Assembly (NCBI GenBank): GCA_905181885.1
Contig: CAJIZI010000001.1
Span: 637,765-701,764 of the forward strand
Source of the DNA: an uncultured Gammaproteobacteria bacterium
GTDB lineage: Bacteria; Pseudomonadota; Gammaproteobacteria; Nitrosococcales; Methylophagaceae
Length of the DNA: 64,000 nucleotides
Direction: 5' to 3'
Numbering within the stretch: the first letter of the stretch is position 1; every line of letters starts with the position of its first letter. Below, piece after piece: positions 43,612 to 53,830 of the stretch. Below the pieces are notes generated by a model that was not told the DNA's origin, made no database searches, and worked only from the letters and a program-made list of their open reading frames with translations. A program made the translations under genes and the position numbers.

Positions 43612-44550
43612 ATGACGACAAAAGCTGATCTGGTGGCAGAAACGCCAAACACTTTCCAAGACTTGATATTAAGACTACAAAAATACTGGGCAGAGCAAGG
43701 CTGCACACTGTTACAGCCGTATGATATGGAAGTGGGTGCAGGCACATTTCATCCAGCTACATTTTTACGTGCTATTGGGCCTGAGCCATGGAGTGCGGCC
43801 TATGTTCAGCCATCACGGCGCCCAACCGATGGTCGTTATGGTGAAAACCCAAATCGCTTACAGCACTATTATCAATTCCAAGTGGTTCTAAAGCCTTCTC
43901 CAGCTAATATCCAAGAACTGTATTTGGGCTCTTTAAAGATGTTAGGTCTTGATACCACTGTTCATGATGTTCGGTTTGTTGAAGATAATTGGGAGTCGCC
44001 GACATTAGGTGCATGGGGCTTGGGTTGGGAAATTTGGCTTAATGGTATGGAAGTGACTCAATTTACTTATTTTCAACAAGTAGGCGGCATTGAATGCCGA
44101 CCAGTGACAGGTGAAATTACATATGGTCTAGAGCGTATTGCCATGTATTTGCAGGGTGTCAGTAGCGTTTATGACTTGATCTGGTCAGATGGACCGATGG
44201 GTAAAGTCACTTATGGTGATATTTTTTTACAAAATGAAGTGGAAATGTCTGAGTATAATTTTGATCATGCAGATGTTGATAGCCTTTTTTCTACCTTTGA
44301 TAGCTGTGAGCGTGAAAGTGCACGGATGATTGAAGCAGACTTACCTCTGCCTGCGTATGAATTAGTGCTGAAAGCATCACACACGTTCAATTTACTAGAT
44401 GCGCGCAAGGCGATTTCCGTAACAGAAAGGCAACGTTTTATCTTGCGAGTTAGAACACTGGCACGTGCTGTAGCCCAAGCATATTATCAGCGTCGAGAAT
44501 CATTAGGCTTCCCTCTAATTAACCCCAAAATGCTGGAGGAAAAGTCATGA
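43612..44550 (+). CDS. glyQ: Glycyl-tRNA synthetase alpha subunit
   Basis: Catalytic half of the alpha2beta2 bacterial enzyme, 312 residues. [60 protein letters not shown] and [20 protein letters not shown] (each a 20-residue excerpt) are near-identical to E. coli in style, and motif 3 is [14 protein letters not shown]. The N-terminus is a little longer than in E. coli; no clear Shine-Dalgarno precedes the ATG. It overlaps glyS by four bases (ATGA). Confidence 0.97.
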   Translation: MTTKADLVAETPNTFQDLILRLQKYWAEQGCTLLQPYDMEVGAGTFHPATFLRAIGPEPWSAAYVQPSRRPTDGRYGENPNRLQHYYQFQVVLKPSPANIQELYLGSLKMLGLDTTVHDVRFVEDNWESPTLGAWGLGWEIWLNGMEVTQFTYFQQVGGIECRPVTGEITYGLERIAMYLQGVSSVYDLIWSDGPMGKVTYGDIFLQNEVEMSEYNFDHADVDSLFSTFDSCERESARMIEADLPLPAYELVLKASHTFNLLDARKAISVTERQRFILRVRTLARAVAQAYYQRRESLGFPLINPKMLEEKS

Positions 44551-46625
44551 GTGAAGTTCAAGATCTATTAATTGAACTTGGCACAGAAGAGTTACCACCC
44601 AAAGGGCTCGGTAAGCTGATAAAAGCATTTGAGGTAAGCATTGAACAAGGCTTAGTAGAGGCCAAGTTAGGCTTTAAAACAGTTCGAAGCTATGCGGCGC
44701 CAAGACGATTGGCAGTTATTATAGAAGATTTAGAGACTCAGCAAAGTGACCGCTTAATTGAGCGGCGTGGACCGGCTACATCTGCAGCATTTGATGCATC
44801 AGGACAAGCTACAAAGGCTTTGCAAGGCTTTGCTCGCTCCTGTGGTGTAGATGTTGAGGCTCTAGAAAAAATGGAAACAGATAAAGGTGCGTGGCTAGTT
44901 TTTAAGCAGCAGCAACCTGGCGCTGAAACAAGTAGTTTAATTGGTGATATTTTACAAAAGTCCTTACTGAACTTACCGATTGCAAAGCGGATGCGTTGGG
45001 GTGACTTACCAGGAGAATTTGTACGTCCAGTGCACTGGTTGCTTGTCTTGTTTGGCCAAGACGTGTTGCCTGTTAGCCTATTAGGAGTAACTTCAAGCAA
45101 TACATCGCGAGGTCATCGCTTCCATCATCCGGATGATATTGAAATTGAGTCAGTACGAGGTTACGTGAGTCAACTAGAGGACCAGGGAAAGGTACTCGTT
45201 GATATGTCAGTGAGGAAAAATAGAATCCTTGAGCAAGTAATCGCATTGGGAGAAAAGCTAGGTGGAAAGGCAGTGGTTAACGAAGCATTATTGAATGAAG
45301 TGACGGGACTAGTCGAATGGCCAGTAGCTTTATCTGGAGAATACGACAGACGGTTCTTAGATTTGCCAGCTGAAGCATTAATTTCATCGATGGAGGAACA
45401 TCAAAAATATTTTGCTGTGAGAGATAACAACGATGTCTTATTGCCGTACTTCATTACGGTTTGTAACATTGAAAGCAAGGATCCTTCGCAGGTAATTGCT
45501 GGTAATGAACGTGTTATTTTGCCGAGGTTGAGTGATGCCGCGTTCTTCTGGGAAACAGACCGGAAACATTCATTAGCAGAGCGATCTGCTCAACTTAAAA
45601 CTATAGTTTTCCAACATAAATTGGGCACAGTTTATGATAAATCAAAGCGTGTTGCTCAATTGGCAGCAGTTATTTCTCGAGAGATTAATGGCGATAGTAA
45701 ATTGGCTGAACGAGCGGCCTTATTAGCTAAGTGTGATTTAGTGACAGAGATGGTGGGTGAGTTTCCCGACTTACAAGGGGTTATGGGCCGCTATTATGCC
45801 GAACTAGATGGTGAAGAGGCCGAGGTATGCGAAGCTCTAGATGAGCAATATTTACCTCGCTTTGCGGGCGATAAGCTACCGAAAACAAAAACAGGTCAAG
45901 CGCTGAGTTTGGCAGAAAAATTGGATACTCTCATTGGTTTATTTGCAATTGGACAACCACCTTCGGGTGTGAAAGATCCGTTTGCTTTGCGTCGTTCTGC
46001 ATTAGGCGCGTTGAGAATAATTATTGAAAATAAATTAGATCTAGATCTGAAAATGCTGCTAGAAAGAGCTCTTAAGGGACTAGGAGAAATAGCGATTGAA
46101 GAAGACTGTGTTGAGCAGGTTCTCCAATATTTATTTGAGCGTTTGCGTGGTTATGCTGGCGAAGAAGGTTACCAGAATGATGTTTTTGAAGCAGTACTTG
46201 CGACAAAACCAACCAAGCCTGCTGATTTTATGCAGCGACTAGCAGCAGTAGCTGGTTTTAGAGAACTAGAGCAAGCAGGAACACTAGCAGCAGCTAATAA
46301 ACGCATTGGCAACATATTACGTAAAAATGATGTAGCAGAGAACACCTTGGTGATTAATAATCAGTTATTTACTGAGAAGAGTGAACAGGTATTAGCCGAT
46401 AAATTGATATTAGTAAAAGCTAAAATTGCACCGTTATTAGCAAAAGCAGATTATGCCGGTGTATTAACTGAATTATCAGAAATGCGAGATACGGTTGATG
46501 CTTTTTTTGATCAAGTCATGGTGATGGCCGATGATTTAGCTGTCAGGAAGAATAGATTGGCCTTACTGAATCAAACTAGAGCTTTATTTTTAGAAGTGGC
46601 CGATATTTCATATTTACAAACATAA
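44547..46625 (+). CDS. glyS: Glycyl-tRNA synthetase beta subunit
   Basis: The tRNA-binding half of glycyl-tRNA synthetase, 692 residues (E. coli 689). [20 protein letters not shown] is the family start; [35 protein letters not shown] and [20 protein letters not shown], an HD-like region, follow; [20 protein letters not shown] and the C-terminal anticodon-binding domain ending [20 protein letters not shown] are complete. Translationally coupled to glyQ by an ATGA overlap. Confidence 0.97.
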   Translation: MSEVQDLLIELGTEELPPKGLGKLIKAFEVSIEQGLVEAKLGFKTVRSYAAPRRLAVIIEDLETQQSDRLIERRGPATSAAFDASGQATKALQGFARSCGVDVEALEKMETDKGAWLVFKQQQPGAETSSLIGDILQKSLLNLPIAKRMRWGDLPGEFVRPVHWLLVLFGQDVLPVSLLGVTSSNTSRGHRFHHPDDIEIESVRGYVSQLEDQGKVLVDMSVRKNRILEQVIALGEKLGGKAVVNEALLNEVTGLVEWPVALSGEYDRRFLDLPAEALISSMEEHQKYFAVRDNNDVLLPYFITVCNIESKDPSQVIAGNERVILPRLSDAAFFWETDRKHSLAERSAQLKTIVFQHKLGTVYDKSKRVAQLAAVISREINGDSKLAERAALLAKCDLVTEMVGEFPDLQGVMGRYYAELDGEEAEVCEALDEQYLPRFAGDKLPKTKTGQALSLAEKLDTLIGLFAIGQPPSGVKDPFALRRSALGALRIIIENKLDLDLKMLLERALKGLGEIAIEEDCVEQVLQYLFERLRGYAGEEGYQNDVFEAVLATKPTKPADFMQRLAAVAGFRELEQAGTLAAANKRIGNILRKNDVAENTLVINNQLFTEKSEQVLADKLILVKAKIAPLLAKADYAGVLTELSEMRDTVDAFFDQVMVMADDLAVRKNRLALLNQTRALFLEVADISYLQT

Positions 46626-46744
46626 AGTGTTGTAGTGGCGAGCAAAAATTTACGATATTGCTTAACAGATAAATGAATGATTAAATAACTTATCAAACTG
46701 ATCTTCATATCTCTGGGTATCAGCATTTAGTTGGAGAAAAGGGT

Positions 46745-47287
46745 ATGTCACTGATAATATTAGACCGCGATGGCGTTATCAATCATGATTCTGAGCAGTT
46801 CATCAAGGCACCCTCTGAGTGGGAGCCAATCGAGGGTAGTCTTGAAGCAATTGCTAAATTAAATCATGGGGGTTACCGGGTAGTAGTTATTACAAATCAA
46901 TCCGGTATTGCTAGAGGCCTATTTGATGCTGATACTCTTGGTAGAATTCATAGCAAAATGCGCAGAATGGTGTCCCAGGTAGGTGGTAAATTAGAAGCGA
47001 TAATCTATTGTCCACATGGGCCCGGAGATGGCTGTAATTGTCGAAAACCAGAGATAGGTGCCTTTAATGAACTAAGCAATCGTCTGCGAATAGATTTGAG
47101 CGGTGTCCCTGCAGTAGGTGATTCTTTGAGAGATCTTCAAGCTGCGCAGGATGCAGGAGCTAGACCTATTCTAGTCAGAACAGGTAAAGGTGATAAAACA
47201 TTAGCAGATCCTGCTTTACCCGCAGATATCGCGGTTTATGATGATCTCGCTGCTGTAGCAGATGCCTTGCTGGAGATAAGATTTTAA
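46745..47287 (+). CDS. gmhB: D-glycero-beta-D-manno-heptose 1,7-bisphosphate 7-phosphatase
   Basis: HAD-family phosphatase in the synthesis of ADP-heptose for the LPS core. 180 residues. The nucleophile motif is ILDRDGVIN (Asp residues 7 and 9), motif II is VVITNQSGIARG (about 48-59), the zinc loop is CPHGPGDGCNCRKPEIG (about 93-109), and motif III/IV is VGDSLRDLQAAQDAGA. GGAGAA is 8 bases before the ATG. It overlaps plsC by one base; gmhB after glyS is a common order in Gammaproteobacteria. Confidence 0.94.
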   Translation: MSLIILDRDGVINHDSEQFIKAPSEWEPIEGSLEAIAKLNHGGYRVVVITNQSGIARGLFDADTLGRIHSKMRRMVSQVGGKLEAIIYCPHGPGDGCNCRKPEIGAFNELSNRLRIDLSGVPAVGDSLRDLQAAQDAGARPILVRTGKGDKTLADPALPADIAVYDDLAAVADALLEIRF

Positions 47288-48042
47288 TGCTGTTTACGAG
47301 ATCTTTATTATTTGCAGCTTTGCATTTTTTGTCAGTTATTTTTTTTTCAATATTTGCATTAATTTTATGGCCACTTCCTTTTCAGTGGCGGTATAAATTA
47401 GTGAGCCAATGGGCAGTATTTAATTTATGGTTATTGAAAGTGATCTGTGGAATACGCTATGAAGTAGAAGGTGGCGAAAATATTCCTGATGAACCTTGCA
47501 TTATCATGTGTAAACATCAGTCCTCATGGGAAACGCTAGCATTACAGGCATTATTTCCACCCCAAGTTTGGGTATTGAAGCGCGAATTACTATGGATTCC
47601 TTTTTTTGGCTGGGGCCTAGCATCATTGAAGCCGATTGCAATTGATCGTAGAGCTGGAAGAAAAGCATTAAATCAGGTTATAGAACAAGGCCGAAAACGT
47701 CTTGATTCAGGTGCATGGGTTGTAATTTTTCCAGAAGGTACACGCATACCATCAGGTCAAATAGGTGAATTTGGGATGGGCGGAGCTTTTTTGGCTGCCA
47801 AGACTGGATATTCTATTATTCCTGTTGCTCATAATGCAGGTAAAGTTTGGCCAAAGCATGGTTTTCTTAAATACCCTGGTGTGATTAAATTAGTGATTGG
47901 GAACAAAATAGTAATTGATGAAAATATGAAAAAAGTATCCGATATAAACAAACAGGTTTATCAATGGATGGAGAGTCAGATGACTCGGTTGGAAGGTGAT
48001 AAACCTGAAGTAGTAATTTTAAATAAGGAAAAGAATAAGTGA
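47287..48042 (+). CDS. plsC: 1-acyl-sn-glycerol-3-phosphate acyltransferase
   Basis: Second acylation of phospholipid synthesis at the inner membrane. 251 residues with an N-terminal hydrophobic region (residues 5-33, FAALHFLSVIFFSIFALILW). The acyltransferase block I is MCKHQSSWETLAL (His-x4-Glu here, as in this branch, in place of the His-x4-Asp of E. coli PlsC), block II is PIAIDRRAGRKA, block III is VIFPEGTRIPSG and block IV IIPVAHNAG. It follows gmhB. The genome may have other plsC copies. Confidence 0.88.
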   Translation: MLFTRSLLFAALHFLSVIFFSIFALILWPLPFQWRYKLVSQWAVFNLWLLKVICGIRYEVEGGENIPDEPCIIMCKHQSSWETLALQALFPPQVWVLKRELLWIPFFGWGLASLKPIAIDRRAGRKALNQVIEQGRKRLDSGAWVVIFPEGTRIPSGQIGEFGMGGAFLAAKTGYSIIPVAHNAGKVWPKHGFLKYPGVIKLVIGNKIVIDENMKKVSDINKQVYQWMESQMTRLEGDKPEVVILNKEKNK

Positions 48043-48211
48043 GTATTTCTTATTCGATTTATTAAGGAGTTTTTCGGTATTTTACGAGCCTTCTGGCCAT
48101 ACCGGCTATAAAATAAGTAGATTAATAGAGAGCCTCGATAAGACAGCTAGAACGTGAGAACTTTCATGAGAAACTGTTGTAATGATGAGGTCCTGACTGC
48201 TAGACATCTTC

Positions 48212-49309
48212 TCAAGTAGGTTCCAGCATATTATAAATGTGATTTTGGACCTTATCACGAGACTGTGTAAAAGTGAGTTGGGAATCGACAATAAGTGCAG
48301 TGCAAAGGGGGGCTTTTTTTAATATCAAATGACCGGGTAGAGGGATATCACGACACATTAAGGGCCATGAAATATTATCAGGAATTACGGTGTTGTACCT
48401 AGCAAAAATGTAATGTAGGTAAGTAGAGTTGCTTTTAGGGTGAGAAGTCATCCCAATGCCTTGGTCCTCCTGGCATGCATTAACGTGTAAATTGAACAGC
48501 TGTGGAAGTTTCGTTAGCAATTCTGCTGAAGCACTGGGCCTCGGATTGACTTCTAACACTAAAATATCACCAGAATCAGTGATGATAAAATCAAGACTAT
48601 TTAAGCCATATAAATTTATATGGTTGAGTAAGGATTTAATTATATTCTGAAGCATAGTTTGTTGGGAATGAGATAAAATGAGAGGTGTCGCTAAGCCACT
48701 CAACATGAATGGACTGGCGGGATCATTAACTAAAAATTGCTGATTAATACTAAGCAACTGACTAATTTTCCCACTAGCTAAGAATAAGACAGAACCACTA
48801 ATACCATTGATATACTGCTGGTAATAGGTATTTGAGGACTCAGACCCTGCCGTTAAATACTCGATATGAGTACCTCCGAAGCCAGAAGCTGATTTACTTA
48901 GCCAGCCTTTTTCATCCATTGGCGGTGTTAGCGTTATTTTTGGATATGGAATATCTAACTTATTAAGAGTATTAAAAAAATATGAAGGATTTTTAAGTTT
49001 TTCGACTGTATGCTGATCGTTGCCAAGCAGTTTAATATGTTTTGGTAGGCGCCCTAAGAGGCTGTGGAAGGATTCAATACCACTGCCATAAATTAAAGTA
49101 CAAGGGTCTTCATTACTAAGTGTGATAATAGTTTCAAGAATAGAGAGCGGGTTGCTGATATCGTTGATGGGTAACCAGCGAGAGGCTACACTTAGGGTGT
49201 CGCTGTCTCCGAAGCAGTCAGCAACCCAAACAGGATAGCCAGAGTTATTAGCTATTTGGGCAAGAAAGCGTCCACTTTGTGAAACAATTAGTATTGCTTG
49301 CTGTTGCAC
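48212..49309 (-). CDS. ATP-grasp protein of the tetrahydromethanopterin cluster
   Basis: A 365-residue ATP-grasp ligase-like protein. GTG 49309 has GGGAGGG 5 bases upstream. The N-terminal half resembles a pre-ATP-grasp domain; the catalytic part contains KSASGFGGTHIEYL (Gly-rich lid, residue about 138) and GLNSLDFIITDSGDILVLEV followed by NPRPSAS, with the metal-binding Glu and Asn. It is the last gene of the mtdA-RFAPS-mtdB run. Methylobacterium H4MPT clusters contain an ATP-grasp gene called orf17, needed for C1 growth, which I take as the likely counterpart; the ligation it performs (perhaps adding a side-chain residue to the pterin) is inference. Confidence 0.8.
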   Translation of the reverse strand: MQQQAILIVSQSGRFLAQIANNSGYPVWVADCFGDSDTLSVASRWLPINDISNPLSILETIITLSNEDPCTLIYGSGIESFHSLLGRLPKHIKLLGNDQHTVEKLKNPSYFFNTLNKLDIPYPKITLTPPMDEKGWLSKSASGFGGTHIEYLTAGSESSNTYYQQYINGISGSVLFLASGKISQLLSINQQFLVNDPASPFMLSGLATPLILSHSQQTMLQNIIKSLLNHINLYGLNSLDFIITDSGDILVLEVNPRPSASAELLTKLPQLFNLHVNACQEDQGIGMTSHPKSNSTYLHYIFARYNTVIPDNISWPLMCRDIPLPGHLILKKAPLCTALIVDSQLTFTQSRDKVQNHIYNMLEPT

Positions 49310-49324
49310 TGGACCCTCCCTTAA

Positions 49325-50230
49325 TTAGACAAGTTTTTTAGCACCTTCAAAAGCATGGCGAAAATCTATGTAGACAGGTGTTTTAGTTTCTAAAGTTTGA
49401 CGTAAGAGTTCATGCTGTAAATTGTATTTTACATTCCCTATCGCTAGAGCTCCTATTGCAACTGCACCCTTAGAATTAATTGCATGAGTAAGAAGAGCAC
49501 CTGAGTCCATTACTTTAATACCTTCAATTCCTAATGGAGGCACGGCGTTAACATCACCCGCAACTTTAAGTTTTTTAGCATCAGATAAAACGGAAGCATT
49601 TAAGACTTGTATGCCTGCCTTTGCAGTACAAAAAATAATATCAGCATTGGTTATAAGTCGAGCTTTATCTGCATCGGATGCCGCTGTTGTTGCTGTTAAA
49701 TCTACGTTATATCGGCGTTTTGCTTCCGCAGCAAATTCTAAAGCGGTATCTAATGAAAAATGGTCAACAATAGTCGTATCAGCACCTTGCTGTGCTGCGA
49801 TTATAGCCGTGGTAAAACCAACGGGACCGGTACCACCGAATACAATTGCCTTGGTACCCTTAAAGCCATGTTGTGTCTTATTTTTTAGCTCGTGTCCAAC
49901 ACAAGCGACTAAAGATGCAGCAGTAGTAAAGGCACCACTAGGATCGGCGAAAACAGAGATCTCAAATGGCGAAACCATCGCTTTTTTAGCAGCATCGAGC
50001 ATATCCATAGCGACTCCAACATCTCGACCACCAATAAAAACCCCTGTTTTTTTTACACCCTTAGGCCCTCGCGAAAAGATAGCATCTTGCGTCATACCTG
50101 AGACTTCAGCTAATTGCATATTTTGGTGTGGAAATGCCATATCATAACCAGCGTCTATGGCCATATTAATATCAAAAGGGCTGGTATGCGCCATTGGTGT
50201 GAACATGTGCATGATGGATCGTTTAGACAT
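49325..50230 (-). CDS. mtdB: Methylene-tetrahydromethanopterin dehydrogenase MtdB
   Basis: Oxidises methylene-H4MPT to methenyl-H4MPT with NAD(P), a central step of formaldehyde oxidation in methylotrophs. 301 residues. SIMHMFTPMAHTSPFDINMA (residues 5-24) and MTQDAIFSRGPKGVKKTGVF are typical of MtdB. The Rossmann loop is FGGTGPVGFTTA (about 133), and the second strand ends IVDH; the Asp there favours NAD over NADP. VAGDVNAVPPLGIEGIKVMD (about 222) is shared with MtdA. AAGG lies 8-9 bases before the ATG. It sits between beta-RFAP synthase and the ATP-grasp gene. Confidence 0.93.
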   Translation of the reverse strand: MSKRSIMHMFTPMAHTSPFDINMAIDAGYDMAFPHQNMQLAEVSGMTQDAIFSRGPKGVKKTGVFIGGRDVGVAMDMLDAAKKAMVSPFEISVFADPSGAFTTAASLVACVGHELKNKTQHGFKGTKAIVFGGTGPVGFTTAIIAAQQGADTTIVDHFSLDTALEFAAEAKRRYNVDLTATTAASDADKARLITNADIIFCTAKAGIQVLNASVLSDAKKLKVAGDVNAVPPLGIEGIKVMDSGALLTHAINSKGAVAIGALAIGNVKYNLQHELLRQTLETKTPVYIDFRHAFEGAKKLV

Positions 50231-50255
50231 TGTTTTACCTTATTATTGATCGCGT

Positions 50256-51269
50256 TTAGCCAACGCCTCGTTCAACTATAGAGCCAGAAGAGTTAGCATT
50301 GGTCATTAAAATACTATAATCAGTTTCTAGTTTGAAGTACTGCTCAATATAATCATTTAATTTACCTATGAGTAATGTAGCAGCTGCTTCATTATTGACA
50401 AAAACACAGCCGGTAGGACCCCAAGAGGTTTGTGCTATACCTAAATGACCTAGTTCAGTAGCGTAATTAAGTAGAGTTGCTACAGAATTGCTAGTGTAGC
50501 GGCCGCCTTGAATAGTGGAGAAGTGGTCACCAATTAAGTGCTGGATATCAGTGACTGATTGTCCGAAAACATTAATGTCTTGCTCAACCAAAGCGGGTAA
50601 TAGTTTCATCAGAGTGAGATGACATATGGCACGAGATTGGCTGATAGGGAAAGGTGGTAATGATTTAAAAGCCTTGGACTCTTCTGTGCCGTGAATGCCT
50701 TGACTATGAGATTCCATAATGAGCACGATGCGCCATTCTTCAGGATAGGTATAGCGGGCCAATAACGGCGGAGTGGCTGAAGAAGGACCTAAGCCACCAT
50801 CGACTATGAAGCCACCCTGATTAAATGTAGCAATGCCGATGCCAGAACGTGCACCGCGGTCGAGTGCGGTCGCAATATCAAGGGTGCCGGCATTGATATT
50901 GTATAGTCTACTAAGGGCTGTTCCAACAGCAAGAGCAAGTTGTGTGCCTGAACCTAACCCTGCATGTTCTGGAATAAGTTTTTTAACGACGAGTTTACAA
51001 TGCTTTTTTGGCAGGGGAATTTGTTCAGAAAAAACACTAAAAAATGCATCAATTAGTTGCTTTAATTTTTTTTGTATATGTTTTGGTGCATCATGACAGG
51101 TTTCGGACTCTGAGTAATGGGCCTCAACAATGGTTTTGTGACTATTGATAGCCACACCGATACTACCAAACTTCCTACCTGTAGTGCCATTAAGGTCTAG
51201 AAAGCCTAGATGAAGACGTGCGGGGGCAGTGACTCTAACAAAGTTGGTCAGCTGAGGCTTAATTTGCAA
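50256..51269 (-). CDS. Beta-ribofuranosylaminobenzene 5'-phosphate synthase
   Basis: First committed step of H4MPT synthesis, joining p-aminobenzoate (or 4-hydroxybenzoate) and PRPP with loss of CO2. 337 residues, GHMP-kinase-like fold. VTAPARLHLGFLDLNGTTGR (residues 13-32), the Gly-rich loop EHAGLGSGTQLALAVG (about 115-130), ARSGIGIATFNQGGFIVDGG (about 151-170) and the late SWGPTGCVFV are the family motifs. It corresponds to orf4 of the Methylobacterium cluster. Located 8 bases downstream of mtdA, with its own ATG, and 25 bases before mtdB. Confidence 0.92.
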   Translation of the reverse strand: MQIKPQLTNFVRVTAPARLHLGFLDLNGTTGRKFGSIGVAINSHKTIVEAHYSESETCHDAPKHIQKKLKQLIDAFFSVFSEQIPLPKKHCKLVVKKLIPEHAGLGSGTQLALAVGTALSRLYNINAGTLDIATALDRGARSGIGIATFNQGGFIVDGGLGPSSATPPLLARYTYPEEWRIVLIMESHSQGIHGTEESKAFKSLPPFPISQSRAICHLTLMKLLPALVEQDINVFGQSVTDIQHLIGDHFSTIQGGRYTSNSVATLLNYATELGHLGIAQTSWGPTGCVFVNNEAAATLLIGKLNDYIEQYFKLETDYSILMTNANSSGSIVERGVG

Positions 51270-51277
51270 GGGAGATA

Positions 51278-52141
51278 CTATTTACTAGTGATTTTACAAG
51301 CAATATCATAAATGGTACTTTCATTTAAAAACTGATTATTGCTCTCATAAAGTGATTTAATAGCGGCACGGTGAACCTTCATTTTGAAGTTGCCAATAGT
51401 GAGAGCCCCATAAAAGCGAATGCCTTTTTTGTCTGTACCGTTGTCCATGACATCCAAGCCAGCGATTCCCTGAGGAGGGACGGCATTAACGTCGGCAACG
51501 ACTTCTAGAGTATCGTTACTTTCCCAAGCAGATTGAGGGATAACGCAGACACCAGGAGGACCACAGGCTATAGCGACATGAGCATCGTTTAACAATTTAT
51601 TAACAGATTCATCATTAGCGGCTTCTCCTGCAGTGATATTTACACCATAAGCACTTTTCATCTGGAGAGAAATTGCTGTTGAGCGAGTGATATCACGGCT
51701 AGTAATAACGACTTCACCTGCTCCTTCTTTAAGAAAGAATAATGCTGTTCGCTGGCCAACGGGTCCGGATCCTATAATTACGACTTTTTTATCATTAACA
51801 TCATAATTAGTCATCACCTTGCGGACAATGGCTGCGGCTGTTGTATTTGAGCCATTAGGATCTAGCATAACTGAGACAGTCATTGGTCCAAAAAATGCTC
51901 TCTTAACAGCGGCCCCAACTAAATCACTAGCCGAGACGTTGGAGCCGCCGATGAAAATGGCGCTATTTTTTAAGTTGTCTACGCTTCGAGTGAAGATCAT
52001 CCCATGCACATGAGATGTCACGTTATCGACTGTAATACCACCATAAGCAATAATATTATCTACATTTGAATCGTAAGCTACAACTTGGTCAAAGGTGCTA
52101 GGACTGATATCCGTATCAAGGTGTAGTAAAAGCTTTTTCAT
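51278..52141 (-). CDS. mtdA: NADP-dependent methylene-H4MPT/H4F dehydrogenase MtdA
   Basis: Interconverts methylene and methenyl forms of H4MPT or tetrahydrofolate with NADP. 287 residues from ATG 52141, which gives KKLLLHLDTDISPSTFDQVV directly, as in Methylobacterium MtdA (SKKLLFQFDTD, from memory); an ATG at 52153 would have a ribosome site touching the start codon. FFGPMTVSVMLDPNGSNTTA (about 85), IIGSGPVGQRTALFF (about 123) and VVADVNAVPPQGIAGLDVMD (about 216) are diagnostic. The second strand ends VVITSRD, where the Ser-Arg pair suits the NADP phosphate. First gene of the cassette; divergent from gltX across 270 bases. Confidence 0.9.
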   Translation of the reverse strand: MKKLLLHLDTDISPSTFDQVVAYDSNVDNIIAYGGITVDNVTSHVHGMIFTRSVDNLKNSAIFIGGSNVSASDLVGAAVKRAFFGPMTVSVMLDPNGSNTTAAAIVRKVMTNYDVNDKKVVIIGSGPVGQRTALFFLKEGAGEVVITSRDITRSTAISLQMKSAYGVNITAGEAANDESVNKLLNDAHVAIACGPPGVCVIPQSAWESNDTLEVVADVNAVPPQGIAGLDVMDNGTDKKGIRFYGALTIGNFKMKVHRAAIKSLYESNNQFLNESTIYDIACKITSK

Positions 52142-52410
52142 TATACTGATCATCTCTTAAGGGTTTTAAGGTCGAAGTAGAATTGGACTCAAATACTGAT
52201 TAATTTTACCTCAAGCGGATGCTTAAGGTGTAATTAAAGTATCGATATCCAGCTCTTCATGAACTTTGTAGAGGTTTTGCTTTTAAATCAAGGAACAAAG
52301 TCAGCTGAAACTATAGCCCACCCATTTTCTGAAAATTTGTAAGGAGAAGTAGTATTAGCATGCTGTTACAATAGGGTTTATTTTGAGTCAAGAATTTTGA
52401 GAGCCGCATC

Positions 52411-53820
52411 ATGACAGTTCGTACCCGATTCGCCCCAAGTCCAACAGGATATTTACATGTTGGTGGTGCTCGCACAGCCCTTTTTTCATGGTTATACGCA
52501 AGAAAACATGGCGGCCAGTTTATTTTAAGGATTGAGGATACTGATCTTGAGCGTTCAACGCAGGCATCAGTTAATGCCATTTTCGAAGGTATGTCATGGT
52601 TAGGTTTGACTCATGATGAAGGCCCATTTTATCAAACACATCGCCTTGCTAGATATAAAGAAATAGTTGCACAGTTAATTGAACAAGGCGACGCTTATCA
52701 TTGCTATTGTTCCAAAGAATCATTGAATGAAATGCGAGAGGAGCAAAGAGCGAAGAAAGAAAAACCGCGTTATGATGGGCGCTGTCGACACTTAAAGCGT
52801 CCACCAGAAGGTGTTAGTGCAGTTGTCCGCTTCAAAAATCCGACAGAAGGGGTCGTGACTGTAAAAGACAATATCAGAGGTGAAGTCACTTTCCAAAATA
52901 CTGAACTGGATGATTTGATTATTGCACGCTCTGACGGGTCACCAACCTATAATTTGACAGTTGTAGTTGATGATATGGACATGGAGTTGACGCATGTTAT
53001 TCGTGGTGATGATCACTTAAATAACTCGCCAAGACAAATTAATATTTTCAAAGCATTGAATGCTGATATACCTATTTTTTCTCACGTACCAATGATTCTA
53101 GGTGCAGATGGTGGGCGCCTCTCAAAACGTCATGGTGCAGTCAGTGTTATGACATACCGTGATGAGGGTTACCTACCTGAGGCGTTACTAAATTATTTAG
53201 TTCGGCTAGGTTGGTCCCATGGTGACCAAGAAATATTTTCTCTAGATGAAATGATTGAGTTGTTTGATATCACAGATGTGAATAAAGCATCATCAAGTTT
53301 TAATATAGATAAATTGTTATGGCTTAACCAACACTATATTAAAACTAGCTCGCCAGAACACATAGCTAATCATCTAATTTGGCATATGGAGCAACAAGAT
53401 ATTGATCTTGCTGATGGTCCATCATTGATAGACGTTGTAAAACTTCAACAAGAGCGAACTAAGACATTGGCTGAAATGGCTGTAAATAGTGTGTTCTTTT
53501 ATCGAGCAGCTAAAAATTACGATCAAAAAGCTGCGAAGAAAAACTTGACAGCGAAAAGTGCTGAGCTTCTAACAAATATGTTACTACGTTTATCAGCATT
53601 ACCAAAATGGAAGGCTACATCTATTCATGATGAAATTGAAGCCTGCTCGGTTGATAACGCAGTAGGAATGGGAAAAGTAGCTCAACCAATAAGAGTCGCG
53701 GTAACAGGTACAGCAATTTCGCCACCATTGGATGCTACATTAGAGCTACTAGGACGTGAGCGAACATTAGAGGCAATAACACAAGTAATAGGTTGGATTG
53801 AATGTAACGATTCTGAATAA
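52411..53820 (+). CDS. gltX: Glutamyl-tRNA synthetase
   Basis: Class I synthetase for tRNA-Glu. 469 residues (E. coli 471). TRFAPSPTGYLHVGGARTAL carries the HIGH-type motif, FILRIEDTDLERS the substrate Arg, and LSKRHGAVSVM the KMSKS-type loop (about residue 240). The zinc-finger cysteines CYCSKE near 98-100 and GRCRHL near 125-127 are kept, so this is the zinc-containing E. coli-type enzyme. The C-terminal anticodon-binding domain is complete. No gltX paralogue or gluQ is seen here. Confidence 0.97.
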   Translation: MTVRTRFAPSPTGYLHVGGARTALFSWLYARKHGGQFILRIEDTDLERSTQASVNAIFEGMSWLGLTHDEGPFYQTHRLARYKEIVAQLIEQGDAYHCYCSKESLNEMREEQRAKKEKPRYDGRCRHLKRPPEGVSAVVRFKNPTEGVVTVKDNIRGEVTFQNTELDDLIIARSDGSPTYNLTVVVDDMDMELTHVIRGDDHLNNSPRQINIFKALNADIPIFSHVPMILGADGGRLSKRHGAVSVMTYRDEGYLPEALLNYLVRLGWSHGDQEIFSLDEMIELFDITDVNKASSSFNIDKLLWLNQHYIKTSSPEHIANHLIWHMEQQDIDLADGPSLIDVVKLQQERTKTLAEMAVNSVFFYRAAKNYDQKAAKKNLTAKSAELLTNMLLRLSALPKWKATSIHDEIEACSVDNAVGMGKVAQPIRVAVTGTAISPPLDATLELLGRERTLEAITQVIGWIECNDSE

Positions 53821-53830
53821 GAACAGCTCG

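Noticed and set aside
48043..48211. Minus-strand ORF 48106-48291 after the ATP-grasp gene
   Set aside because: It overlaps the end of the ATP-grasp gene in another frame and has no coding character or family match.
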